DNA of 64,000 nt from Welwitschia mirabilis. Lineage: Eukaryota > Gnetophyta > Gnetopsida > Welwitschiales. Below, piece by piece: positions 34,079 through 44,536 of the stretch; within the stretch, counting starts at the first letter, position 1; every line of letters starts with the position of its first letter. Position numbers and translations under genes: made by a program. The notes beneath the pieces were generated by a model. That model was not told the DNA's origin. It worked only from the letters and a program-made list of their open reading frames with translations, and did no database searches. The DNA is taken from contig JBOZIK010000001.1 of assembly GCA_051453625.1 (NCBI GenBank), positions 85,280,866 through 85,344,865 of the forward strand, read 5' to 3'.

Positions 34079-35524
34079 TAATGTCAAACTAATGTTTTCT
34101 ATGTAGCAAAATTTGTTGTATCTTTTGCAGAAAATATTGATCACTTATAAGTTAAAAGTTGAAGTAATGTTTGTTATATTTTGATCTTGAAACCTATCAA
34201 GTTTTGTTATCCTCTTGAGGAGTCAACCAGGCCTTTAAGGAATCAACCGCACCTGAAGTGAACACTTAGAAATAAACCAACTTCAGAGGGATTCATTAGG
34301 CATTTGAGGGGTTAATTGAACCTATGAACTTAAGAACTAGTACTCCTGAACCGATCATCAACATGTCAACTAGACATCTAAGGGGTTGACTGGACTTGAG
34401 CACTATGCATTTAGTACTTCTGAACCAATCGTCAAGGGGTCGATTGAACATCTAAGGGGTCGACTGAACCTAAGCACTGTGCACCTCGTACTCCTAGCCA
34501 ATTATTAAGGGGTTGACTAAACACCTAAGGAATTAACCAGATTTAAGAATTGAGCATCGATACATCATAGGAAATCAATAACGGGTCAACCAGATTCCTG
34601 AGAAATGAACAGGACCTAGAGCAGAAAAACTACAATGGATTTTATTAGGATCAAGTGAGTGACCAAATAGATATGCGGGCGACCAGATGAGTGATCGACT
34701 GGATTCTGAGGATTAACTGGACATGGAGTCATAAGAAAGTAGGTCAACTGAAAAGAATACAAGGGTAACCTATTTAAGTGATGACACTAGGAGGGGTCAA
34801 CCAGACATTTCAGGGGTTAACCGAAAATAATAAAAACATAAATTTTATAGCCATTATGTAGCCATTTTATGGCTATTAGAAGAGCTTTTTCACTTATAAA
34901 AATCCTAAAAGTATTCAACTATGTATAACCAAGAGTCAAATCACTGTTATACCTTTTATCAAACTTTTGAATTTTGTGGATTTATCATTGTACTCATTTG
35001 GCATTTCATTATTGATCAAAGATGAACTAATAACAATGGTATCTTTGCATATGAGGTCAGATCTACAACACTCTTTTATTTCTAAATTATATCATCTTTA
35101 AGAGAAATGCTTCATTACTTTCATTGAGCCAAAGATTAAGTGATACCTATGTATCTGGGTATAATATCATCACTATTATGCTTTCTTACAAAATGTTGAG
35201 TCTTGGCCTTTAGAAAAAGTCTATTTTTAAATGTTATAGCTGAACCTGCAATAATTGAAATAGATTAATAGAGATCTAGATCAAGCTTGGTAAGAAGCTA
35301 AGTGCCAAGAGTGGAGCAAGGGGTTTTCCCAAAGTACTATAAATCTTGTATGCTTTTGATTGGTATTTCTGTGTTTTCCATTATTTTCATTTTTTAGAAT
35401 ACTTTTAGTTTTCATACATAAGTTTTTAGTGACTCTTTTTCAAGTAAAATATTTTTATTTTGAAGATTATTTAATAAATTTTTAGAATCCTATTCACTCC
35501 CCCTTTAGGGTTCTTAATCCTATA
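34079..35524 (+). repeat. 5' LTR of SIRE-like copia element 3
   Basis: Defined by comparison with the inverted copy 56697-58207: shared start GTCAAACTAATGTTTTCTAT, shared end with TAGGGTTCT next to the primer site. Length 1446 bp; starts TA where the partner has TG. Contains at least ten copies of a degenerate 16-bp motif like GGGGTCGACTGAACCT between 34215 and 34830. The end near 35490 (CACTCCCCCTTTAGGGTTCT) is characteristic of this LTR family. No matching 3' LTR is found downstream on this strand. Confidence 0.78.
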
Positions 35525-35526
35525 AT

Positions 35527-35538
35527 TAGTATTAGAGC
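35527..35538 (+). other. primer-binding site of SIRE-like element 3
   Basis: TAGTATTAGAGC compared with TGGTATCAGAGC, the usual initiator tRNA-Met site of plant copia elements; the two differences are G-to-A and C-to-T. It lies two bases after the inferred LTR end and just before gag. Confidence 0.75.
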
Positions 35539-36751
35539 TTTATTGAGTATATGTTAAGATTTTAATAGATCTAGACTTTAGAACCGAAACGAGCAATCCT
35601 ACTGATGGTCTTTTCACTGGTCGTTCACCTATGTTTAATGGATCGAATTATGCTTATTGGAAACCCTGAATAAGAATCTTCCTTAGATCTCTAGATGTAG
35701 ACATTGAGGAGGCTATTTACAAAGGATATACTATGTCTAGTTTAGTGAAAACCAATGCCAATGATAATACCATTTTAGTTCTAAAAGCCTAAGACCAATG
35801 GACTACCACTAATAGATCCAGATCTATCATAGATGCTCATGCTCTTAATGCTATATGTTGTGCAGTTTGTATAGATGAATTCAAACAGATTGTAAATTGT
35901 GAACATGTAAAAAAGGCATTGAATATTCTTGAAGTCTCACATAAAGGGACATTCACAGTCAAGTAAGCCAAACTCAAAATGCTTATCTCAAAATGTAAAT
36001 AAATTTATATAGACAAGGAGAATATTTTACAGGAGTTCTTTTCCAGACTTACCAACATCATCAATTCCATAGAAAGTCTAGATGAAAGATTGGATGAAGA
36101 AAAAGTGGTCCAAAAAGTGCTAAGATGCCTTTTAAAGAGATTTGAATTAAAAATCACAGTAATCAAAGAAAGTAAGAATATCAACATAATGGCACTAGAA
36201 AGGCTTTAAGATAACTTGCAAACATATGGATTAAAATTTTCTAAAGATCAGAAGAAAGGTATTACTTTGAAGTATGTGCAGAAAGAGTATAGGTTAGAAA
36301 AATCAGATCAAGATCTAGATGATGAAGAAGTTACTCTTCTAGTAAGAAGATTCAAGAAATTCTTACACAGAAGGAAGAAGAAAGGTAGCCACTGAAAGTA
36401 CAGGAAGGATTAAGACAAAGGAAAAGAGATTCAATGCTATGCATGCAAAGGCTTTGGACACATGGCAAATGGGTGCTCAAATAACAAGAGAGAATAAAAA
36501 GAATTAAAAACATCTTTATTCATTACAATATGGGATAATGAGGATGAGGATGATGACAGCAATTTAGGTTAAGATTCAAATGGAGAAAAAAAAACTCTCT
36601 TGTATGGCAATTGTGCCTCCATTATAGAACTTGCCTAGCACATCAAAACCTGATGATTTGGATATGATTGAAGAAGAATAGGATGAGCTCGAAGATACTT
36701 GTCAAGAACTATACTTGGGATGTGAAAAGTTGGCAAAGTGCATAAATAATC

Positions 36752-37124
36752 NNNNNNNNNNNNNNNNNNNNNNNNNNNNNNNNNNNNNNNNNNNNNNNNN
36801 NNNNNNNNNNNNNNNNNNNNNNNNNNNNNNNNNNNNNNNNNNNNNNNNNNNNNNNNNNNNNNNNNNNNNNNNNNNNNNNNNNNNNNNNNNNNNNNNNNNN
36901 NNNNNNNNNNNNNNNNNNNNNNNNNNNNNNNNNNNNNNNNNNNNNNNNNNNNNNNNNNNNNNNNNNNNNNNNNNNNNNNNNNNNNNNNNNNNNNNNNNNN
37001 NNNNNNNNNNNNNNNNNNNNNNNNNNNNNNNNNNNNNNNNNNNNNNNNNNNNNNNNNNNNNNNNNNNNNNNNNNNNNNNNNNNNNNNNNNNNNNNNNNNN
37101 NNNNNNNNNNNNNNNNNNNNNNNN
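36752..37124. other. assembly gap (373 N) in gag of element 3
   Basis: Run of N between the zinc-knuckle part of Gag and its coiled-coil C-terminal part. Apparent long open frames spanning this gap are artefacts of N. Confidence 0.95.
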
Positions 37125-37372
37125 AAATAATCTAAATAACATTGTAAAATCTCTCACTAAAGAAAAGGAGGAAATGGAATCAAAGTACAAAAATATTAAA
37201 TCTAAAAAATTTCAATCTCATTTTATAGGTAAAAGATTTATCTCATTTTGTTAATAAATTTTCTAGTGATTTATCTAAATTGGAATACATGTTTGGAATT
37301 TGGAAAGTAGCTTATAATAAGTCAGGTATTGGCTTCACCTTCTAAAAATAATAAAGTCAACAAAATCAGGTA

Positions 37373-37491
37373 NNNNNNNNNNNNNNNNNNNNNNNNNNNN
37401 NNNNNNNNNNNNNNNNNNNNNNNNNNNNNNNNNNNNNNNNNNNNNNNNNNNNNNNNNNNNNNNNNNNNNNNNNNNNNNNNNNNNNNNNNNN
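37373..37491. other. assembly gap (119 N) before the protease of element 3
   Basis: Run of N just upstream of the aspartic protease of the SIRE-like element. The small frames spanning it on either strand are artefacts. Confidence 0.95.
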
Positions 37492-37559
37492 TCCATTTAA
37501 ATTTATTCAAAAAGTAGGTATACCACATTAGTATAAAAAGATGAAGTGGGTGAAAGCTA

Positions 37560-38020
37560 ATGATTTGAAAAGTCTCTTAATTTAGACATCTTTCAAAGTT
37601 TCAAATGGTAGTAGCTAGTATTTAGATAGTGGATGTTCATGACATATGATGGAAGACAAATCCCAATTCAAACAGTTAAGTAGCTTTTATTGAGAAGAAT
37701 TCACTTTTGGTAACAATGGAAGAGCAAAAATCGAAGGTATTGGAAGCATAGATGGAGTAACTTATCTAGAATAAATGAAGTTTTATATGTCAATGATTTA
37801 AAGCATAATTTACTGAGTATTATTAAAAGTTATGACAATGGTCATAAGGTAATTTTTGATAGGCCTAAATGTGAAATTTTACATGGCAAAACAAACAATA
37901 TTATTCTTAAAATAAATAGAATAGAAAATTTTTATAGCTTAGATAAATCATCTTCTCCTTATTATTTTTCTCATGTTGCTCAAGAGGAGCTTTGGCATAA
38001 ATGTTGAGGTTATGTTAATT
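37560..38020 (+). pseudogene. SIRE-like element 3: protease and pre-integrase region
   Basis: The active site reads stop-YLDSGCS-stop-HMMEDKSQF at 37616-37665, matching 'WYLDSGCSRHMTGDKSQF'; the catalytic Asp codon is 37625-37627. The two stops replace Trp (TGG to TAG) and Arg (CGA to TGA). FGNNGRAKIEGIGSI follows, corresponding to 'FGDNxKGKIxGIG'. Then come KHNLLSI-like sequence and NGHKVIFDRPKCEI, followed by QEELWHKC-GYVN, the 'LWHRRLGH' start of the integrase zinc region. The protease would cut the polyprotein. Broken by stops. Confidence 0.85.
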
Positions 38021-38830
38021 ATGATCAATTGAAAATGATTATTTGTAAACAAATTATTAAAGGTATTACAAAAATAAATGTTAAAAAACATAGTTTATGT
38101 GATGCATGTCAAGAGGAAAAACAAATAAGAACTTCACATAAGAGTAAAAACCAAGTTTCCACAACTATACCATTAGAACTCTTTCATATGGATGGGGTAG
38201 GTTCCACTCAAACTCAAAGTTTAGGTGGTAAATGCTATTTTCTTACTATATTTGATGATTTCTCTAGATATACATGAGCTGAATTTCTTTCAAACAAATA
38301 TGAAACTTTCAAATATTGGATTAAGATATGCAAGAAAATTCAAAATTAAAAATGGTATATCTTAAAGAAAATAAGAAGTGATCATGGTGGTGAATTTAAA
38401 AATCATTTATTTAAGAAGTATTGCATTGATAATGGAATTAGTCATTAATTATCATTCCCTAAAATACCACAACAAAATGGTATTGTTGAAAGAAAGAACA
38501 GAGTCCTGTAAGAAATGATAATAACTATGTTAAATGATAAGGAGGTTCCAAAATCATTTTGAGCTAAGGCTGTTGGCACTGAATATTATATTATTAATAG
38601 AGTTTATCTTAAATCTAGTATGGATTAAATGCCACATGAGTTATGAAAAGAAATAAAACCTAATATTTATTATTTTAAAGTCTTCAAAAGTAAATGATAT
38701 GTGCTAAAAGATAGAAAACATCTAAGCAAATTTGAGTCTAGAGACAATAAAGCTATATTTTTGGAATATTCAACTAGAAGTAGAGCTTATTGTGTTTTTA
38801 ACAAGAAAAGCCTAAACTATAGAAGAATTA
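38020..38830 (+). pseudogene. SIRE-like element 3: integrase
   Basis: An open piece 38029-38277 carries the zinc-finger end CDACQEEKQIRTSHKSKN and the core start ELFHMDGVGSTQTQSLGGK then FDDFSRYT, ending at a TGA in place of the expected Trp of 'SRYTW'. Downstream come IRSDHGGEFKNHLFKKYC and PQQNGIVERKNRVL, which include the second Asp and the catalytic Glu of the DDE triad. After them come INRVYLKSSMD and KVFKSK-YVLKDRKHLSKF, the C-terminal part. The reading frame is mostly preserved, with several single stops that look like C-to-T or G-to-A changes. It inserts the cDNA in live elements. Confidence 0.87.
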
Positions 38831-39060
38831 ATAAATGTGGAAATTGATGATGTTAGCACAAGATCTCTTTATTCAAATGATGAGGAAAACATATCTCTAA
38901 GCACTCCCACAACTAATGTAGTGTCTATTAAAAATGAAGAAGCTCCTACAAAAGAAGTCACAACTAAAAAGTTCAAAGAGCTAAAGGATCATCCTTTAGG
39001 GTCTATTATTAGAGAAGTTAGCTAAAAGATAAATACAAGAAGTTCTATAAAGGATTTTTA
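38831..39060 (+). pseudogene. SIRE-like element 3: integrase-RT linker
   Basis: Open for 62 codons from 38837, with an acidic, Ser/Thr-rich composition (for example DEENISLSTPTTNV) followed by KELKDHPLGSIIREVS. The last part is the conserved copia lead-in 'HPxExIIGDxxxGVxTR' before RT. Typical low-complexity linker of SIRE-type pol. Confidence 0.75.
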
Positions 39061-40030
39061 TGCCCACATTTGTTATGTTTTTCAAATAGGATCTAAGAAA
39101 TTTAAAGAAGCTAAATCTCATGAAGAATGGAAAATGGCTATGTAAGATGAATTATAACAATTCAAGATAAATGATGTTTAGAAGCTTGTAAAAAGGCTAA
39201 AGACAAAAATGTCATTAAGATAAAGTGAATCTTTAAGAACAAATGTGATAAAGAAAACAATGTCATTAAAAACAAATCAAGATTAGTAGCACAAGGTTAC
39301 AACCAAATAGAAGGCATTGATGTAGATGACACATTTGCTTCAGTTGCAAGGCTTAATAGAATTAAACTATTTTTATCATTGGCATCCTTTAAAAAATTCA
39401 AAGTGTATCAAATGGATGTGAAGAGTGCTTTTTTGAATGGTACTCTAAATGAAGAAGTGTACGTAAAGCAACTATAAGGTTTTATCAATCCTCATAAATC
39501 TGATCATGTTTATAAACTTAAGAAAGCTTTGTGTGAATTAAAGTAAGCTCTAAGAGCTTGGCATGTAAAGTTAGCCATATTCTTAAATGATAATGGTTAT
39601 ATTCGTGGAATAGTAGATAAGAAATTATTTGTTAAGAACTTAAAAAAGGATTTTATCATTATACAAATTTATGTGGATGATATAATATTTTATGCTTCTA
39701 ACGAAGACTTATCTAAAGAGTTTGTAAATATTATGACTATAAATTTTGAAATAATCATGCTTGATGAAGTAAAAATATGTCTTAGATTACAGATTAAAAA
39801 AATAGAAAATGGGATTTTTATCTTCTAATCTAAATATGCAAAAGTTTTAATCAAATGTTTTATATTGAAAATTCCTAAAACAACTAATACTCCAATGTTA
39901 ATGTCTTGTAAAGTTAGTTTAGATGAGGATGAAAAATATGTAGATCAAAAACTTTATAGAAGTGTGATTGTAAGTTTATTATATTTTCCTACAAATAGAC
40001 CTAATATCATGTTTAGTGTTGGTATTGTAT
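39060..40030 (+). pseudogene. SIRE-like element 3: reverse transcriptase
   Basis: Plus-strand RT reads [20 protein letters not shown] then [18 protein letters not shown], followed by [40 protein letters not shown] and the catalytic QIYVDDIIFYAS at about 39663-39700. All are standard copia RT motifs in the right order ('KARLVAQGY', '[11 protein letters not shown]', 'KLxKALYGLKQAPRAWY', 'YVDDIIF'). The catalytic YVDD is intact. Stops occur, for example where GLKQAPR should be. Then TNTPMLMSCKVSLDED and LYRSVIVSLLYF follow, the family's 'YRxMIGSLLYL' region. Confidence 0.9.
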
Positions 40031-40600
40031 AAGGTATCAAACCCCAATCAAAAAATCACACTTACAAGTAGTAAAAAGAATAATTAGATATGTAAAAGAC
40101 ACAGGTGATTATGATTTGTGGTATCCTAAGAGACATCCTTTGAGCTTGCAGGTTTTAATGATGTAGATTAAGCTAGATGTAAGGATAATAAAAAAAGTAC
40201 AAGTGGCAATTATTTTTTATTAGGATAGTTCTTAGTAGGATGGATAAGAAAAAAGCAAAATTCAATTTCCTTTTCAAGAGAAAAAGATGAGTATATTATA
40301 GTAGAAAGTTTTTGTGCTCATCTCCTTAGAATGAAGGAAATGCTAAAGGACTTTGGTGTAAATTTTAAATAAGTTGCTATTTTTTGTAATAACACTAGTA
40401 CTATAAATATTTCTAAAAATCCTGTTTAACACTGAAGAAATAAACACATTAAATTAAAACATAATTTTTTAAGAGATCAAGTTGAAAAAGGAAATATTAC
40501 TCTAAATTTTTTTAGTACAGATCATCAACTGGCCGATATTTTTATCAAACCCTTAAATTTTGATAATTTTATTCATATTTAAAATAAATTGGGGGTTATC
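40030..40600 (+). pseudogene. SIRE-like element 3: RNase H and polyprotein end
   Basis: Frames give NKKSTSGNYFLLG and FLVGWIRKKQNSISFSREK then DEYI for the copia pattern 'RKSTSGxxxFLGxxLVSWxSKKQxxVALSTxEAEYI'. Later NNTSTINISKNPV, RNKHIKLKHNFLRDQVEKGN and DHQLADIFIKPLNFDNFIHI match 'CDNTSAINISKNPV ... RTKHIxIRHHFLRDxVxKGx ... QLADIFTKPL'. The polyprotein would end near NKLGVISPFS at about 40600, and that last stretch also belongs to a segment shared with the LTR at 52.9-54.6 kb. Confidence 0.87.
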
Positions 40601-40756
40601 TCACCATTCTCAAGCTAATTATAGCATGGTTAACTAGATCTATGATTCATCAACTGGAGGTGGTTGATTGACTGGCCTAAAAGCTAGGTAACTTGGATCC
40701 TAATAGTACTGTAGATCCAAGTCTTGAAGGTCAATCAAAACTCAGACTAGTTGATT
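40583..40756 (+). repeat. segment shared with the chromovirus-type LTR (54335-54522)
   Basis: AATTGGGGGTTATCTCACCA (from about 40587) and the following 170 bp, with TTAACTAGATCTAT, GACTGGCCTAAAAGC and GTCTTGAAGGTCAATC, align with the reverse complement of 54335-54522. That region reads ACTGGGGGTTTACTCACC, TCGACTAGATCTAT, GGCTAGTCTAAAAGC and GTCTTGATGGGTCAACC. One is in a copia element, the other in a chromovirus-type LTR. Confidence 0.65.
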
Positions 40757-40940
40757 AGACCTATAGGACTACAATATGAATTTACCATTAGTGGACCAAA
40801 TTTATTTATCAAAATCAGCTTAATTAGCCTTCTATTTAAAATCAAGTAGAGCCCAAACCCTTTTCATTATTTTCTAGCCATCTGCCTCCTTCAGATCTAG
40901 TGTGTTTCTTAGATTTTTCTTATCTTCAAGCTCCTACCAA

Positions 40941-41682
40941 ATGTTTGTAATGACTAAGGGACCCTTCAAGAGAAGGAAAAAGGAGGTTTCTAGTATAGAA
41001 AATTCTTATTTCTATCATGGAATATCTAAAGATGCTTTTGATGAGTTTACTGAGAAGTTTGAGAAGAAGCTTGTGTGGTAGGAAAAATTTGTTGCTACTT
41101 CAAACATTAGAGAGCTAAGAGATGTGATCCAACTCTTATGAGATCTAGATCTATCTAACTTTTTTGATGTTTCAAATCTTGATTATCCTTTTTTTACTAG
41201 AATATTCTATATTAATGCTTCTTATAATGTTGACGCTAGAACCCTTGAAACCCTCATTTTGGGAAAGAGGATGAAAGTGATTACAAACTTTCTTGAAGCT
41301 GTTACTGATCTTCTAAGAGGAAACTATGAGAAGTTTTTTCCTCTTTGTGACTCTATGAAAGATAAAGAAGAGGTCACAAGGGAGCTTTATGATAAGTTCC
41401 ATAGCTAGAAGCATACTATTTCTAATTTTTGGCTTACCCCAAGTAGAGGTTTCTTCACAAAATTTTTACCTATAATTTCTTGCCTTTGGCAAGTCATCAT
41501 GATGAGGCCTCTAACTATAGGGCCTATTTGATGTACTTAGTATGGATTAGACACTTCGTTGATGCCCCTACTATTATATTAAAGAATTTGATTTCTCAGT
41601 TGGAGTATCACAGAACTAGGGGTTTATCCTACTCTGTGTTGATTGCAAATATGTGCTATCATTATCGAGTTACCTTTCACCT
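40941..41682 (+). pseudogene. SIRE-like element 3: post-pol ORF, plant transposon-type protein
   Basis: Begins at ATG 40941 (MFVMTKGPFKRRKKEVSS) about 340 bp after the pol end. It reads KDAFDEFTEKFEKKLVW, stop, EKFVATSNIRELRDVIQLL, then RIFYINASYNVDARTLETLI, LGKRMKVITNFLEAVTDLLR and, after a frameshift, ASHHDEASNYRAYLMYLVW and LISQLEYHRTRGLSYSVLI. The order FYxNAS, then 'VLGxxI.ITxxFLxExLxxP', then 'HxxEVSxxxAxLxY', resembles the putative plant transposon protein domain (Pfam Transposase_32-type) found after pol in SIRE-like and some gypsy elements. Role unknown; sometimes called envelope-like by position. At least three stops and one frameshift. Cut by the N gap at 41683. Confidence 0.65.
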
Positions 41683-41782
41683 NNNNNNNNNNNNNNNNNN
41701 NNNNNNNNNNNNNNNNNNNNNNNNNNNNNNNNNNNNNNNNNNNNNNNNNNNNNNNNNNNNNNNNNNNNNNNNNNNNNNNNNN
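41683..41782. other. assembly gap (exactly 100 N)
   Basis: Exactly 100 N between the SIRE-like element and a gypsy RT. A fixed-length gap usually means unknown true distance, so the junction between these elements is not reliable. Confidence 0.95.
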
Positions 41783-42660
41783 ATAAAAACTTAGTTTCCA
41801 TCCCTCTTTTCATAGTCTAATATAAAATTTACTTTGTGGATAATGATAAAGTTGTTAGAAAACCCCAATGAAGGCTCAACCCAACCCTTAAGTAAATATT
41901 TAAGATGAAATTATTAAACTTATGAATGTCAGGTTCATATATGCTATATTTGATAGTGAGTGAGTTAGCTCTTTAAGAGTAGTTTCAAAAAAGGTGGAAA
42001 AATAGAGAATGTGCATTGATTTTAGAAAACTTAATAAGGCACTAGAAAGGATAATCACCCTTTACCCTTTCTTAATTAAGTGCTTGATAAAATCCAAGGT
42101 TATGCCTACTATTATTTTCTTGATGGGTATAGTGGCTATAATCAAGTTTACATAGCAAGTGAAGACTAAGCCAAAACAATATTCACCTCATCCTCTGGAA
42201 CATTTGCCTTTACTTTGCAATGCTCCTGGAACTTTTCAACAAGAAATGATGGGGATCTTTTCTAACATGATAAAGGATTCTATTAAAATCTTTATGAATG
42301 ACTTCTTCATCTTTGGTAAAATCTTTGGATAAAGCATAGAAAGATTAGAGAAAATCTTGGATTGATGTATAAAGACTAGGCTACATTTAAGTTGGAAAAA
42401 GAGTTTTCTCCTTATCAAACATGAAATTATTTTATATCATCACATTTCAGAGAAAGGGATTAAGATGGACCCTATAAAATTTGACATCATTAAAAACCTT
42501 AGCCCTCCAATTAATGTTAAATAAATCAGATCATTTCTTGGTCATGCTGGTTTCTATCCAAATTTTATAGACCCCTTCACTCATTACTCGAAAAAGACAC
42601 TAAATTTAATTGAAATGATTCATTTTAGGTTGCATTTAATACACTTAAGGAAAAAATTTA
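41783..42660 (+). pseudogene. gypsy element 4: reverse transcriptase remnant
   Basis: Plus-strand RT of an Athila/Tat-type gypsy element whose 5' part is missing at the N gap. Reads RLNPTLK, DEIIKLMNVRFIYAIFDSE, then CIDFRKLNKALERII and a Tyr-rich stretch ending YYYFLDGYSGYNQVYIASED, matching 'RRLNPxLKxVVKxEIxKLLDAGxIYPISDSxWVSPVQ ... CIDYRKLNxAT ... YCFLDGYSGYNQIxIAPED'. The PFGLCNAPATFQ region is replaced by a frameshifted LQCSWNFSTRNDG. The FMDD box reads FMNDFFIFG, with the first Asp changed to Asn. Then FLGHAGF-like sequence near 42535. Inactive. Confidence 0.82.
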
Positions 42661-43060
42661 TTCTAAACTTATTATCATAAGTTCTGATTAGACTAAAGCT
42701 TTTAAACTCATGTGTGCAACATTACTATCGGTGGGGTTCTTGGCTAAAAATACAAAAATGATTTTAAAGTCATATATAATCTTAGTAAAGCTTTGTCCAA
42801 AGCCCAATCCAACTACACTACTACTGAGAGAGAAATTCTTGCCATCATCTTTTACCTTGATCATCTTCAACATTATCTTCTTGGCTTTCACATTAATATT
42901 TACATAGATCATGTAGTCATACACTATCTTATCACAAAGAAATATTCTAGTACCAGACTTATCAAGTGGATCCTTTTCATTTAAGAATTAAATATCATCA
43001 TCATCAATAAATTTGGAAAACATAATAATAATGCAGATCAATTATCTCAACTTTATTGTT
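42660..43060 (+). pseudogene. gypsy element 4: RNase H remnant
   Basis: Open frame 42793-42984 reads MSKAQSNYTTTEREILAII, FYLDHLQHYLLGFHINIYID and HYLITKKYSSTRLIKWILF. This is the gypsy RNase H 'LSKAQxNYTTTEKELLAVVFALDKFRxYLLGSxxxVYTDHxALKYLLxKKDxxPRLIRWxLLL', with the catalytic TD changed to ID. It continues into NKFGKHNNNADQLSQ at about 43005-43045, the domain's end. Together with the RT it is the best-preserved part of this element. Confidence 0.85.
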
Positions 43061-43199
43061 CTCATGATAAATTTTCCATCAACGAATTCTTTCCATATGA
43101 ATAAGTATTTACTCTTGAACAAATTTATGTCATCTCTTCCACTCATCCTACTCCTTAGTATACTAATATTGTAAACTACCTTGTTACTATGAAAACACC

Positions 43200-44400
43200 T
43201 TATCATTGGAACCATAACTAGCACAAATCATTTTTCCATAGGATTGGTAATTATGCATGGAATAAACCCCATCTTTATAGAAGATGTTAAAACTAAATCA
43301 TGCATAAATGTGTGCTTGAATGGGAAAGCTTAGAAATCCTTAACCTTTGACACGGTGAAGTATGTAGGAAAAACTTTAGTGGCTAAAAGCTAGCAATGAA
43401 AATTCTTCACTTTGTTTTTTATTGGTTAACCTTTTCAAAAATGCATTTGACTTTGCTAGAAAGTATGATGCTTGTCAATGTTACGGTAGCCTAACTCATT
43501 CTTAANNNNNNNNNNNNNNNNNNNNNNNNNNNNNNNNNNNNNNNNNNNNNNNNNNNNNNNNNNNTATAAGCCCTATCAAACCACCTTATCCTGACATAAA
43601 TTGCATCCTAGTGGCCATTTATTATGTTACTAAGTGGGTCAAAGCTATTTCTACTATCAAAAAGGATGTCCAAACTATTTGCAATTTTGTCCAAACTCAT
43701 ATCTTTCAACATTTAGGTTTTCTAAGAGTTATCATTAGTGATTAAGGTACTTATTTTATTAATCATCTTTTTTAGAAACTTCTTTTATCTATTAGCATTA
43801 AACATAGAAGTGCTTTTCCTTATCATTCTCAAACTAATGGCCAAGCCAAAAACGTGGATAGAGAAATTAAAAAGATGCTCTAAAAATTAGTTTCTATCAA
43901 TAAGAAAACTTGATCATCTAAACTAAATTATGTTATTTGGGCTTATCATACTACTTGATGCAACTCTCTAGGTTTTTTATGATATGAACTTACGTATGAA
44001 AAAGTCTGTATCTTGCTAGTTGATGTTTGCTATAAATCCTATCAATTCACTTATCAAATTAACCTTGTAGACTTGAAAAAAAATCTTAGAACATGATTAG
44101 CCCAACTTGACCATTTAAATGAAAAACATACTCATGTCATACATCATAAACTCATTTATAAAGCCCAAGCTAAGTTCAAACATGACAAAAAGATTCTTCA
44201 TAATCAATTTGGACCTAGTCAACTTGTCCTTTTAAATAATACCTGAGTATGCCTTTTATACAATAAGTTAATATCTAAATAATTAGATTCTTATCTTATA
44301 GAAAAATTATATTCCCATAGCTAAGTTGGAATCTTAGATCCAAATACTAGGGAAATTCAAAAAGTCAATGGAAAAAAGTTAAAAATTTATGATTCATCTT
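43200..44400 (+). pseudogene. gypsy element 4: integrase remnant
   Basis: Plus strand, with a 59-N gap at 43506-43564. Before it, a degraded HHCC region (KLAMKILHFVFYWLTFSKMH for 'TAxKILxxGFYWPTLFKDA'). After it, NCILVAIYYVTKWVKAISTI, HIFQHLGFLRVIISD, AFPYHSQTNGQAKNVDREIK and KML, matching 'DYVTKWVEAxA ... GTPRAIISDxGTHF ... YHPQTNGQAEVSNREIKxIL'. The second Asp (IISD) and the AKNVDRE region are readable; the first catalytic Asp (AIYYV for AIDYV) is lost. Later frames give HDKKILHNQFGPSQLVLLNN, the 'HDKxIxRKxFxPGQxVLLYNS' C-terminal module. Dead element. Confidence 0.85.
43506..43564. other. assembly gap (59 N) in integrase of element 4
   Basis: Run of N between the zinc-binding region and the catalytic core of the gypsy element 4 integrase. 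Confidence 0.95.
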
Positions 44401-44536
44401 CTAATGAAATATTAAACATGACAAAAGCACTTATCTTGGAAGCCCCTCTCAATGAGAAGGACCTTACTTATGCTATTATCTAAATTCCTTCTTAACTCAT
44501 TCCTCAGGTAGACATCATGCTATTACTTAAATATTT

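Larger units (their letters stand above)
35589..37530 (+). pseudogene. SIRE-like element 3: gag
   Basis: Plus-strand Gag of a SIRE-type copia element, interrupted by two N gaps (36752-37124 and 37373-37491). The start codon appears lost: ACG at 35589 where the sister copy has ATG followed by the same SNP residues. N-terminal RSPMFNGSNYAYWK corresponds to 'RPPLFDGTNYxYWK'. Mid-part has ILEVSHKGT, EEFTVK-like and DLDDEEVTLLVRRFKKFL, then a CCHC zinc knuckle CYACKGFGHMANGC at 36435-36476, which binds element RNA. After the first gap, LNNIVKSLTKEKEEMESKYK looks like a coiled coil. Stops include TGA at the expected Arg of 'YWKTRM' and a TAA at 36000. Confidence 0.85.

Noticed and set aside
36715-37254. 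179-codon and 162-codon frames on both strands
   Set aside because: They consist mainly of N from the assembly gap; only the edges are real and belong to copia gag.
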